DNA of 12,988 nt from Anaerolineae bacterium (lineage in GTDB: Bacteria > Chloroflexota > Anaerolineae > 4572-78 > J111): positions 1-12,988 of the forward strand of contig JAGRCC010000210.1 of NCBI GenBank assembly GCA_020433785.1, written 5' to 3'. Below, piece by piece: positions 6,034 through 12,988 of the stretch (position 1 is its first letter; the number at the start of each line of letters is the position of its first letter). Made by a program: the position numbers and the translations under genes. The notes below the pieces were generated by a model. That model ran no database searches. It was not told where the DNA came from and saw nothing but the letters and a program-made list of their open reading frames with translations.

Positions 6034-6615
6034 ATGGCCCGACCCAGAGAGTTCGACGAAAACGACGTTTTAGATAAAGCAATGCATCTGTTTTGGCAGA
6101 AGGGCTACGAGGCCACTTCGATCCAGGAGTTACTCACCGCGATGGGCATTAGCCGGGGCAGTCTGTACGATGCTTTCGGCGACAAGCATGCCTTGTTTTT
6201 AGCCGTACTGGAGCGATACCGACAGCGATCCCACATCCGGTTTTTGCAAACCCTCAGCCAGCCGGGTTCGGTTAAAGCCGCGATTACGGAGCTATTTAAT
6301 TATGTCGTAGCTGAAGCCATGGCCGATACCAAGCGGCGCGGCTGCCTGCTGACCAATTCGACCGTTGAACTATCGCCGCACGATGCGGCAGTAGCCGATG
6401 TGATTAATTGGAACTGCCAATGGGTCCAAGACTCATTGTATGAGGCGCTGCGGCGCGGTCAAGCCCAAGGTGAAATCTCGCCTGAGGCGGATATTCAGGC
6501 TCTGGCGCAGTTCCTGTTCAATAGTTTACAGGGCTTGCGCGTAGTCAGTAAAACGAATACAGACCGGCAGGCCTTGGAAAATATTGTTAAGATTACGGTA
6601 TCGGTTCTGGCGTAG
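6034..6615 (+). CDS. TetR/AcrR family regulator with NemR-like cysteine
   Basis: This is a 193-residue repressor of normal family length. The N-terminal helix-turn-helix is clear: VLDKAMHLFWQKGYEATSIQELLTAMGISRGSLYDAFGDKHALF (12-55). The start MARPREF is typical for the family, so ATG 6034 is chosen although GGAGA is 15 bases away. The ligand-binding half contains RRGCLLTNS with Cys104. In E. coli NemR the redox- and electrophile-reactive cysteine is Cys106, in a similar position before the ligand pocket. A GCLL-type motif is widespread in this subgroup, so sensing of electrophiles is inference. The gene is divergent from mgsA and 127 bp upstream of the HAD-OsmC pair; its promoter carries repeated operator-like sequences. 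Likely targets are its own promoter, the HAD-OsmC operon, or mgsA. Confidence 0.92.
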   Translation: MARPREFDENDVLDKAMHLFWQKGYEATSIQELLTAMGISRGSLYDAFGDKHALFLAVLERYRQRSHIRFLQTLSQPGSVKAAITELFNYVVAEAMADTKRRGCLLTNSTVELSPHDAAVADVINWNCQWVQDSLYEALRRGQAQGEISPEADIQALAQFLFNSLQGLRVVSKTNTDRQALENIVKITVSVLA

Positions 6616-6682
6616 GATGTAGAACGCAGGACGTGGCATGTGGGATGTGAGCTTTTTACGTTCCACGTGCCACGTTCTACGT
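6616..6682. repeat. Heptamer repeat arrays in inverted orientation (hairpin)
   Basis: Starting next to the TetR stop codon, degenerate 7-base units of the type ATGTAGA, ACGCAGG, ACGTGGC, ATGTGGG run to about 6650. After a short GCTTTTTACG spacer the same units appear as the reverse complement (TCCACGT, GCCACGT, TCTACGT) to about 6682. The two arrays can fold into an imperfect hairpin and may end or stabilise the TetR transcript. This resembles the short tandem repeats (STRRs) known from cyanobacteria. Confidence 0.65.
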
Positions 6683-6742
6683 AGCCATTGTTGGCATGAT
6701 TGATTCCAAAAATAAATGACAAACTAGTTGAGAGGAGTAATA

Positions 6743-7423
6743 ATGTCCCGCGTAATTGTATTCGATGTTAATGAAACGTTACTGGATTTGAGCGCGCTCG
6801 ATCCCCATTTTGAGCGCCTCTTCGGCGATGTGTCGATCAAGACGCAGTGGTTTGGTCAGGTCCTGCGTTCGTCATTGGTCGCCACCATCACCGACACGTA
6901 CCATGATTTTGGCGTTCTTGCCGGCGACGCGCTGGATATGATGGCCTTGCGATACGGTGTGGATTTGAGGGCAGAGGATCGTGCCGCCGTGTTAGCCGGA
7001 GTACGCTCGCTGCCGCCGCACGAGGATATACCTGATAGCCTGGAGCGCCTCAAGGCAGCCGGGCTGCGGCTGGTCGCCTTAACCAATTCGCCGCCGCATG
7101 TGCTTAAAGATCAGCTCACTAATTCCGGCCTCATTGATTTTTTTGAACAGACGTTATCGGTCGATCCCACTCGTAAATTCAAACCGGCCAAAGAGGTCTA
7201 TCTGCACGGCGCTAAAAGTTTGGGCATCTCCACCGCCGAAATGCGGATGGTGGCTGCCCACGATTGGGATATTGCCGGGGCAATGCGGGCTGGCTGCGCC
7301 GGGGCTTTTGTGGCCCGGCCGGGGATGGTCATGGGACCACTACAGGCGAAACCGGATATTATTGGGCCGGATATGCGCTCAGTGGCCAATCAAATTTTAG
7401 AGAAAGAAATTGCTGGAAACTAA
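6743..7423 (+). CDS. HAD superfamily hydrolase, haloacid dehalogenase type II-like
   Basis: The ATG at 6743 is preferred because GAGGAG ends five bases before it; an in-frame TTG at 6728 lies upstream of that Shine-Dalgarno and is less likely. The protein has 226 residues. HAD motif I is VFDVNETLLDL with nucleophile Asp8; motif II is LTNS with Ser116; motif III is Lys147 in FKPAKEVY with Tyr153; motif IV is AAHDWD with Asp176. Arg42 could match the substrate Arg of L-2-haloacid dehalogenases. Asn at +2 after the nucleophile (not Asp) speaks against a phosphatase. The Ser-x-Asn of the L-DEX active site is here Ala-x-His, as in many type II-like proteins of unproven activity. It would release halide from 2-haloacids, or act on another small acid. 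Weak promoter candidate TTGGCA-N16-TAAATG at 6691-6718. OsmC follows after 11 bases. Confidence 0.88.
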   Translation: MSRVIVFDVNETLLDLSALDPHFERLFGDVSIKTQWFGQVLRSSLVATITDTYHDFGVLAGDALDMMALRYGVDLRAEDRAAVLAGVRSLPPHEDIPDSLERLKAAGLRLVALTNSPPHVLKDQLTNSGLIDFFEQTLSVDPTRKFKPAKEVYLHGAKSLGISTAEMRMVAAHDWDIAGAMRAGCAGAFVARPGMVMGPLQAKPDIIGPDMRSVANQILEKEIAGN

Positions 7424-7434
7424 AGGGGAAAATC

Positions 7435-7833
7435 GTGACACAAATCAACGTTCAAGTCAAACAAACCAGTTCAACCGCCAGCGAGGGATTTATCAGACAC
7501 CACGCGGTTAAAATTGATCGGCCCGAAGCTAAGGGCGGAACCGATGAGGGAGCAATGGGCGGCGAATTGCTGCTGGTATCGCTCGGCGGCTGTTTTATTA
7601 GCAATCTGCTGGCCGCCATTCGAGCCCGGGAGGCGGCGGTATCGAATGTGGATATCACCATCACCGGTACGCTGGAAAGCGCTCCCCCACGCTTCAGCGC
7701 TGTCCGGATGAATATCGCCGCCGATTATGACGACCGCGAGTTGATGGAAAAGCTGGTCACTATTTCCGAGCGCGGCTGCATCGTCGCCAACACGCTTAAG
7801 CACGCGGTCGATTTATCGATTAGTATTCAGTAG
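7435..7833 (+). CDS. OsmC family protein
   Basis: This is a 132-residue protein starting at GTG 7435, preceded by AAGGGG; the same frame is open further upstream but that part overlaps the HAD gene and is not OsmC-like. The two family cysteines are present, in SLGGCFISNL (Cys53) and ERGCIVANTLK (Cys115). In OsmC/Ohr proteins this pair reduces organic hydroperoxides with a thiol such as lipoyl. The protein is short, like the YhfA-type OsmC-like group, and the peroxidase Glu/Arg pair cannot be confirmed by eye, so I give no symbol. It is cotranscribed with the HAD gene (11-bp gap) and probably under the TetR repressor. It ends 19 bp from the convergent membrane NTPase gene, with no visible terminator between. 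Confidence 0.9.
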   Translation: MTQINVQVKQTSSTASEGFIRHHAVKIDRPEAKGGTDEGAMGGELLLVSLGGCFISNLLAAIRAREAAVSNVDITITGTLESAPPRFSAVRMNIAADYDDRELMEKLVTISERGCIVANTLKHAVDLSISIQ

Positions 7834-7852
7834 GCATATCAAATGGGTGAAC

Positions 7853-10579
7853 TCATGGGTTGACAAACCAGCGACGGATCATCTCCACCTGGAAGGTATA
7901 GCCGCCGTTGACTCGCTCGATTAGCTCGCGACGGACCAGGTGGCGTAGGGTAGCATCCAGTCGCTCGCAGTCAAAACGTTGGGTCAGGATGTGGTGACCG
8001 ATGATCGCGCCTTCGCCGTGGGATGACATAAAGCACAGGATGGCTAAGCCGTTGTCGTCAACCTGATTGCGCTCAATGTCGGCGAAGAAAAAACTGCCCC
8101 GATCAAGGGCCTCGGAGACAGCCGCTTCCACATCCTCTAGCCGAGCCAGTCGGCGTTTAGTTGGATCTTGATCATTCTTGAGCGCGACAATCTCGTCACA
8201 TAGGAGCTGGACTAAAAAAGGGTGGCCTCGAGTCAGGTTCAAGACGCGCTGGCTGGCTTCCGGTTCGTAGCGGAGTGGAAAGTCATTGACCGGGTGCTCG
8301 ATCAACTGTCGGGCTTCGCTCTCGGTTAAATAGCTGATGTGGACCACCTGCACATTGATCAGATAGCTGGCCCAGCGTTGAAACTCGTCCTGGGTTTGAG
8401 AACTGGTCAGCAAAATTTTGAATTTGGGCCGATGCTGGATCAAGTGACGCAGCATACTCAACAGGTCCGGACCGTCCAGCCGGCCCCGGTCGATAGCGCT
8501 TTCGAGGGCTTCAAATTCGTCCAGCGTCACCAGCGCTGTATGGTCGCCCAAAGCCACTTCGACTTCATCTAACCATTCATCAAAATAGGTGAAGGGATCG
8601 ACTTGCAGCCGTTGGCGAGGCAGTGGCGGTAGGGTCAGACCGCGTTGGCGCTGGGCGGAGTTGATCATGCCTCGGGCAATATTGTAGAAAAAGCCGGTAT
8701 AATCATTGGCCTGAGAGGCCGGACCTTGTAGATCGACAAATAAGGGGACGATTGTGCTGGGCAGTAGGCGGCTGAGGTTATTGAGCAGCGAGGTTTTGCC
8801 CATGCGCCGCTGCCCATAGAGCAGCAGTGGCGGGCGCCGGCGATCGAGCAGCAGCTTCTCGATGCGGGTGCTAATGTTAGTGCGGCCGACGAATATCTCC
8901 TGCTGTTCGGTCAGCGGAATGCCAATGACGTAGGGCGAGTCGATCTCCTGGCGGGTTTCGACGGTTTCCGTCAGCCGGCGGACGTGGTCGGCAATGGTTT
9001 GCCGCCAGCGGGCGGCGATAGGCCGGAAGCGGAGGGCATACGGCTCGCTGCTGCGGGTCAACTCACGCAGTAGAGCGTCCAGTCGATCCTCCACGGCACT
9101 CAAGGCCAACCGTTGGTTGTAAGCGCTGGCCTGCTCCAGAGCCACACTCACATCCTGGCTAATACGACTAAAACTGCGGAGCAAGGCGCTGGCCGGCCCG
9201 GACAGGTCACCCGCGCCCAACCCGGCGTGGGCCTGACTGATGGCTTCGACGCTGGCGCAGGCGGCCAGGCCGCGGGCGTCGAGTTCGATTTGGGCCGATT
9301 GAGCCGCCCATCGCTGCCGGGTGGTAGCCAGGTAATCCATCGCCGCGCGGCCCTCGACCGGGTTGCGATCCATAATCAGCAGCAGATGGTCGTCCAACCC
9401 GATCATTTGCAACGACTGATGCTCATCCCAGAAAGCGGAATGCCAGCGTAAGTAACTGATCGGCTTATCTTTACAGTAGACGTCGCGCCGGTAGAGAAAA
9501 TAATTCCAACCCAGCAAGAAGGGGTAAAGTAAAATTGGGCCCCAAATGGGAAAGCTAAGACCGGCCACGACACTGGAGAGATGCGGTAGAACCATGGGCC
9601 CCATGTTAACATTGAAATCAACTCCGGCTCGCATCAGCCAACCGGTGCCGCCGCCTAAGGCGCTGGCGGTAACGCCGCTCCAAGGTCCGGCCAATGATCG
9701 GGCCACAATAAAGGTGGGCAGCACCATCGCGAAGAACATAATCACCCGGATGATGATGTCATTATTAAAAGCAAAAGCCAGACTCAGGCTTAGGACCGTC
9801 AATACGCCCACCGCGAAACCCACGCGAAAGCCGCGCCACCAGCCCACCGAGACGACAGTGGTGATGGCGACCAAGGCGCAGACAATAGAGGTTGGAGCTT
9901 TATTTTCGATCAAACTACCCGCGACAACCAGCATCAGGCAGGCCAGTCCAATACCGATGGCCACGGCTATCGACTGCCGAATAAATGAGACGTCTTCCCG
10001 CTCTACTACGCTGCTGGAAACTCGCCCAACCAAACCGCCGGCCAGACCCACCAGTAAGCCGAAGCCAATGCTAAACATCACGGCCTCCGGTAGGACCACG
10101 GGTTGACTTTTTGTTAGTAACATATCGATCCGTTGGGCCAGTCCGGCCGTAACCAGTCCACTGCCGAGGCCAATCGCGATAACCGATGCCGCGCTCACTG
10201 CGGTCCCCACAATCAGGCTGCCAACCAGGCCGGCCAGAATGCCGACAATCAGGCTAACGCCCATACCTAATACGATATGCTGGACGGGTTCGCCTAACAG
10301 CCAACTGATGGCCCCGGCCAACCCACTGGCAACGAGCGGTAGAATAGCAAAGCAGACCAGCAGCAGCCGTTGCAGACTACGGTTGCGCCATTGGTGGGGA
10401 TTAAGCTCAGTTAGGGCAAAATTAGGATTGAGGGTGGGATCAATCTGATAGATGTGGTGTCGCCAAGCCGAGGGGTGAAAATAAAGCCAAAAAACAAGCT
10501 GTAGACTCCCCAGAATTACATTACGGTGGGGTTTGGGAGCATCGGTATAAAATTGAGTTAATATTTCGGACGTCATCAT
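7853..10579 (-). CDS. Multi-pass membrane protein with C-terminal AAA/STAND-like NTPase
   Basis: This is a 908-residue protein starting at ATG 10579 (a second ATG follows directly), with AGGAGAGG about 4-5 bases upstream. Residues 25-75 hold a WLYFHPSAWR segment, then about 8-10 hydrophobic segments span roughly 70-360. A helical, charged linker covers 380-545. The NTPase starts at FVGR (563-566): Walker A GQRRMGKTS (589-597), Walker B LVTLDEF with Asp687 and Glu688, and LLTSSQ (723-728) as a sensor-1-like strand. GHPFLVQLLC (785-794) is the helical segment typical of STAND-type NTPases, and the last 80 residues look like a winged helix. Membrane anchoring puts the NTPase in the cytoplasm. 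STAND proteins act as signal-gated switches in regulation, defence or cell death; the role here is unknown. Confidence 0.85.
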   Translation of the reverse strand: MMTSEILTQFYTDAPKPHRNVILGSLQLVFWLYFHPSAWRHHIYQIDPTLNPNFALTELNPHQWRNRSLQRLLLVCFAILPLVASGLAGAISWLLGEPVQHIVLGMGVSLIVGILAGLVGSLIVGTAVSAASVIAIGLGSGLVTAGLAQRIDMLLTKSQPVVLPEAVMFSIGFGLLVGLAGGLVGRVSSSVVEREDVSFIRQSIAVAIGIGLACLMLVVAGSLIENKAPTSIVCALVAITTVVSVGWWRGFRVGFAVGVLTVLSLSLAFAFNNDIIIRVIMFFAMVLPTFIVARSLAGPWSGVTASALGGGTGWLMRAGVDFNVNMGPMVLPHLSSVVAGLSFPIWGPILLYPFLLGWNYFLYRRDVYCKDKPISYLRWHSAFWDEHQSLQMIGLDDHLLLIMDRNPVEGRAAMDYLATTRQRWAAQSAQIELDARGLAACASVEAISQAHAGLGAGDLSGPASALLRSFSRISQDVSVALEQASAYNQRLALSAVEDRLDALLRELTRSSEPYALRFRPIAARWRQTIADHVRRLTETVETRQEIDSPYVIGIPLTEQQEIFVGRTNISTRIEKLLLDRRRPPLLLYGQRRMGKTSLLNNLSRLLPSTIVPLFVDLQGPASQANDYTGFFYNIARGMINSAQRQRGLTLPPLPRQRLQVDPFTYFDEWLDEVEVALGDHTALVTLDEFEALESAIDRGRLDGPDLLSMLRHLIQHRPKFKILLTSSQTQDEFQRWASYLINVQVVHISYLTESEARQLIEHPVNDFPLRYEPEASQRVLNLTRGHPFLVQLLCDEIVALKNDQDPTKRRLARLEDVEAAVSEALDRGSFFFADIERNQVDDNGLAILCFMSSHGEGAIIGHHILTQRFDCERLDATLRHLVRRELIERVNGGYTFQVEMIRRWFVNP

Positions 10580-10738
10580 AAGTCCTCTCCTGCAAATTAT
10601 AGTCCTATTATAGGCTATTGGTACTCCGAGAATTCGGTGTGTTTCTCACCGCCGATTCTCCCCTTTCGGAGTAGAGAAGTGATAGGCTCGATTTTATAAC
10701 GCCGTTTTGTTATAAAAATCGAGACGAGGGTCTTAACG
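10580..10738. promoter_or_regulatory. Divergent intergenic region with two hairpins
   Basis: Hairpin A: TACTCCGA (10622-10629) with TCGGAGTA (10666-10673), inner GAAT/ATTC, and CGGTG (10635-10639) with CACCG (10647-10651), loop of 7. Hairpin B: CTCGATTTTATAAC (10687-10700) pairs with 10709-10723 with one bulged A and an 8-base loop. Hairpin B ends 15 bases before the plus-strand ATG and directly adjoins its GAGGG ribosome-binding site. No T-run follows either hairpin, so they look like leader structures or operators. AT-rich TATAGT/TATTAT motifs near 10598-10613 may be promoter parts, but I cannot place a -35 box. Confidence 0.6.
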
Positions 10739-11671
10739 ATGATTACCAAAGGCAGGACAGTGGCAAAACATCTAACCGGCATAATCGAGGCTAACCAGGG
10801 CTTGCTCATGGTTTTCGACGAAGTCTATGGTGATGTCACCGATAGCATTGTCAACCTGATCAATGACGGCGGGTTCGACAACCCGGAAGCGATGGTCTGG
10901 GTAATAGAAGAGTTTGATCGCTACTATCGGGAGGCTAAACGGGCTTATCTTTATCCTCAAGGTAAAACGTTGCCGCCAGTCTGGGCTAAAGTATTTCGCC
11001 TGATCGGGGCCGGGGAGCTGGCCTCGCGCCATGTCTGGCGGATGAGCGTTTTGGAGGCGCTGACGCTGCCGATAATCGTGCACATGGTTCACGATTTGCC
11101 CCTGGCTGTGGCTAGCAATTTGATTACGCAGCCTAAGGCGCTTCAGACTAACCTGCGGGATTATGATCTTATTAATAAATTACTGTGGATTGGCCTGAAT
11201 GAAGTCCAGAGCCGGGTACTGGCTAATTATAGCCCAGCTCTGATTGTTTTGAGTAAAATCTGTGGGAATGCCGATGAGTGGATTTTGTATCATCTGATCA
11301 AATTGCTGCGAGGGGCGACCTGGTACGATGCTATTCGTCTGTTTGATATACGCCGCGAAGAAATCGAACTTGGTCGCACGCTCAAAACCCTCCTAAAAAC
11401 TGATCCGATGGATGAGCAGGTTGCCGAGTCCATTCGCCAACTGAACCAGGCTTCTAAGCGGTATCGAGATGTACGAGCCAGCATCGAAGAACGAACTCAC
11501 TACTATCTGGATTTTATTCTAAACCCACCCTGGCTATTTTTGGTTGTTAAATTGATCTTCCTGGGCTTGCGACTTTTCGACGGCTTCTTCCTAACGCTGG
11601 TCGATCTGTTGGATGGTCGGTCAAAATCGTCTCGTTTGGCTGAGACGCACCAGTCGGAATTGGCTTTCTAA
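10739..11671 (+). CDS. DUF5995-like protein of unknown function
   Basis: This is a 310-residue protein starting at ATG 10739, with GAGGG eight bases upstream. The pattern VIEEFDRYYREAKRAYL, LPPVWAKVF and VLEALTLPIIVHMVHDLPLAVASN (residues 54-126) resembles DUF5995, whose members carry a conserved LLGxNAHInyDLplA-type segment; here the Asn-Ala-His part reads IVHMVHDLPLA, so the match is by memory and not certain. The rest is mostly helical. Residues 264-290 form a hydrophobic stretch (PPWLFLVVKLIFLGLRLFDG) that may dip into or attach to the membrane. Nothing suggests a signal peptide. It is divergent from the membrane NTPase and convergent with the second NTPase. The molecular function is unknown. 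Confidence 0.7.
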   Translation: MITKGRTVAKHLTGIIEANQGLLMVFDEVYGDVTDSIVNLINDGGFDNPEAMVWVIEEFDRYYREAKRAYLYPQGKTLPPVWAKVFRLIGAGELASRHVWRMSVLEALTLPIIVHMVHDLPLAVASNLITQPKALQTNLRDYDLINKLLWIGLNEVQSRVLANYSPALIVLSKICGNADEWILYHLIKLLRGATWYDAIRLFDIRREEIELGRTLKTLLKTDPMDEQVAESIRQLNQASKRYRDVRASIEERTHYYLDFILNPPWLFLVVKLIFLGLRLFDGFFLTLVDLLDGRSKSSRLAETHQSELAF

Positions 11672-11745
11672 TCGAGTTTATAGAGTTTGTGGCGTTCGTA
11701 GAGTTAGTTTATTGAGTTCGTAGAGTCGATAGAGTTTGTGGCGTT
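11672..11745 (+). repeat. Degenerate nonamer repeat array, left
   Basis: Nine-base units of the type GAGTTTGTA (variants GAGTTTATA, GAGTTTGTG, GCGTTCGTA, GAGTCGATA) follow the stop codon of the DUF5995-like gene. There are about eight units, with an interruption around 11705-11715. The same unit occurs inverted at 11815-11849. Confidence 0.75.
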
Positions 11746-11767
11746 TAATCGCGTTTTTGATAGGCTG

Positions 11768-11798
11768 AACGGCCCGTTTTACCTCAAAACGGGCCGTT
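11768..11798. terminator. Bidirectional intrinsic terminator between convergent genes
   Basis: A perfect 13-bp stem, AACGGCCCGTTTT (11768-11780) with AAAACGGGCCGTT (11786-11798), has a 5-base loop. Inner A/T tracts and the following ATTCTTTC on the plus strand suit termination. It lies between two convergent genes and can serve both. Confidence 0.85.
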
Positions 11799-11814
11799 AT
11801 TCTTTCTGGAAATT

Positions 11815-11849
11815 CTCTAACTCTACAAACTCAATAAACTCTACAAACG
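11815..11849 (-). repeat. Degenerate nonamer repeat array, right (inverted)
   Basis: On the minus strand the sequence reads GCGTTTGTA, GAGTTTATT, GAGTTTGTA, GAGTTAGAG, the same nonamer as the left array in opposite orientation. The first unit contains the TAG stop codon of the minus-strand NTPase gene, so the repeat sets the very end of that protein. Confidence 0.75.
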
Positions 11850-12988
11850 CTGTGACTCAAACAGATATCCGTAAGGTTCCAACTGGCGCAAGCCTTCCCG
11901 CTGCCAGGTGTCATCGGTTTCGCCGTCTTCCAAAGCAGACAGGCGGGCGTGGCATAGCATTTGGAGCAGATAGGGCCAACAGCCGCTTTCTTTCAAAATC
12001 CATTGAATATCGGCCTCGCTAAAAGTTCGAGGTGAACTGGCAATCAAGCTGCGAGCCTCGTCTTCCCTGAACGGGCCCAGCTTAAAGGTGTGACCAAAGA
12101 TGTTGAAAAACGGCGAAGGCTTACCTTCCTGGTCGGCCAATAGAGCTGGAGACTCGTGCGCCGTCAGAACAAAGGCCAGATTACCCCCGGTTGAGTGGCT
12201 AACCAACGAACGCAGGCTGCCCCAGAATTGTAGGTCCAGCTCTGGTGAGGCCAAAGCCGCGCCAATTTCATCCATCATAATGACCGTAGGTGTCTTTAAA
12301 TTGAAACTGACCACATCCATAAAGTCTTCCAGTGTATTTTGCTCACCATGGGGTAATTCAAGCTCGGCCAGAAGATAGCTTAATAGCCGTTCGCGGTGCC
12401 ACATACGGGCATCCTGAAAGTCAACAAAGACCCAGCGATACTTTGCGAAGCGCGACAGCCAGTCGGAGTGCTGATCCGGCCGCAGCAGCGACGGATCGGT
12501 AGTGGTGATGGTTTTGAGGTAGTGCAGCAGCGATGTTTTGCCGCTGCGTTTGTGACCGATAATAGCCACGTTCTGCAGTGGCCGCCGCTCCCATAATTTG
12601 AAGATACGCCGGATTTCGTAATTACGGCCAAAAAAGGATCGAGACTGGCAGATCGGCGGCCCGACCATAAAGGGGTTGAAATCGTCGGATAGCTTCCCGT
12701 TATGATGAGCTTCCGACGGTGAGGATTGGCCAAAAGTTGCATCACATACGTGGTGGGAATAAGGATGGTCGGCGCTGGTGAGAAACTTTTCGAGCCAGCC
12801 GCGATCGAGACTGCCCCGCCTGACAATCTCTTGGCCCAGCTTTTCGACATCGGCCAGGCTCGGTGGAATGTGACCTTTGCGCCAATACTCAATAGATGAT
12901 CCACCTTCTCGGCCCAAAAAGTAACCCAACTCATCCTGTACAATCTGGATGGTTTTTGACTCCCGCAGCCGGATAAGATGTACCCCCT
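11841..12988 (-). CDS. NTPase with N-terminal helix-turn-helix-like region and AAA/STAND-like ATPase domain, 5' end cut by window
   Basis: The frame is open to the right edge with no start codon needed inside the window; 381 residues are visible. The in-frame TTG at 12929 is therefore not a real start. The first 65 residues (LIRLRESKTIQIVQDELGYFL, then SIEYWRKGHIPPSLADVEKLG) look like a divergent XRE-type helix-turn-helix. After a loose linker comes the ATPase: FFGRNYEI, Walker A GHKRSGKTS, a VFVDF strand, Walker B TVIMMDEIG, and AFVLTAHES as sensor. GCWPYLLQMLC resembles the GHPFLVQLLC motif of the membrane NTPase at 7853-10579, so the two belong to the same broad class. The stop codon falls inside a nonamer repeat. 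A transcription-linked or signal-gated switch is likely; the target is unknown. Confidence 0.8.
   Translation of the reverse strand, partial: GVHLIRLRESKTIQIVQDELGYFLGREGGSSIEYWRKGHIPPSLADVEKLGQEIVRRGSLDRGWLEKFLTSADHPYSHHVCDATFGQSSPSEAHHNGKLSDDFNPFMVGPPICQSRSFFGRNYEIRRIFKLWERRPLQNVAIIGHKRSGKTSLLHYLKTITTTDPSLLRPDQHSDWLSRFAKYRWVFVDFQDARMWHRERLLSYLLAELELPHGEQNTLEDFMDVVSFNLKTPTVIMMDEIGAALASPELDLQFWGSLRSLVSHSTGGNLAFVLTAHESPALLADQEGKPSPFFNIFGHTFKLGPFREDEARSLIASSPRTFSEADIQWILKESGCWPYLLQMLCHARLSALEDGETDDTWQREGLRQLEPYGYLFESQRL

Noticed and set aside
6728..6742. TTG 6728 as start of the HAD protein
   Set aside because: It lies upstream of the GAGGAG that serves ATG 6743, and the added residues (MRGVI) are the translated ribosome-binding site.
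7264..7434. Upstream extension of OsmC to an ATG at 7264
   Set aside because: It would overlap the HAD gene by 160 bases and the added residues are not OsmC-like; GTG 7435 has an AAGGGG Shine-Dalgarno and the usual OsmC start.
11738..12022. Plus-strand frame of 94 codons across the terminator
   Set aside because: It runs through repeats, a terminator hairpin and the antisense of the NTPase gene, with no ribosome-binding site or family motif.
12380..12943. Minus-strand open frame of 187 codons
   Set aside because: It is a frame shadow of the right-edge NTPase, which carries Walker A and B motifs.

Overview
The window looks like chromosomal DNA from a Chloroflexota bacterium, probably an Anaerolineae-like lineage. 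This is inference from gene content, not from a marker gene. The supporting content is a CT398-type coiled-coil zinc-ribbon protein, a DUF937 protein, a TAP-like hydrolase with a membrane tail, two large NTPases with STAND-like tails, and many short tandem or palindromic intergenic repeats. No rRNA, tRNA, IS element, integrase or CRISPR array was seen. The coding density and gene order look like ordinary chromosome rather than a phage or plasmid.

Layout. (1) Positions 1-5535 carry five minus-strand genes. Read in transcription order they are mgsA (methylglyoxal synthase), a secreted or membrane-anchored TAP-like alpha/beta hydrolase, a DUF937 protein, a zinc-ribbon coiled-coil protein, and a LysM-Amidase_2 protein cut by the left edge. 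Their gaps are 80-375 bp and hold terminators, promoters and repeats, so they look like separate transcription units and not one tight operon. (2) Positions 5536-6033 are a divergent regulatory region. On the minus strand it holds a promoter and a structured mgsA leader with an intrinsic terminator inside it. On the plus strand it holds a near-consensus promoter with repeated operator-like motifs for a TetR regulator. (3) Positions 6034-7833 carry plus-strand TetR, HAD type II hydrolase and OsmC; the last two are 11 bp apart and form an operon. (4) Positions 7853-10579 carry a minus-strand 908-residue multi-pass membrane NTPase. (5) Positions 10739-11671 carry a plus-strand DUF5995-like protein, divergent from that NTPase. 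(6) Positions 11841-12988 carry a minus-strand NTPase open at the right edge, convergent with the DUF5995-like gene across a two-way terminator set between nonamer repeat arrays.

Functional reading. mgsA diverts dihydroxyacetone phosphate to toxic methylglyoxal. It stands back to back with a TetR protein whose Cys104 sits in an RGCLL motif, close to the place of the reactive cysteine of E. coli NemR, a repressor that responds to electrophiles and methylglyoxal. Downstream of TetR lie an OsmC-type thiol protein and a HAD hydrolase, so an electrophile-stress module is a reasonable inference. The most novel-looking item is the mgsA leader: the loop of an upstream hairpin repeats the 3' arm of the terminator and could pair with its 5' arm. 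That would be an attenuator (riboswitch-like) or a stand-alone small RNA. A second item is a 72-bp structured repeat present twice, one copy of which supplies the Shine-Dalgarno sequence of the DUF937 gene.
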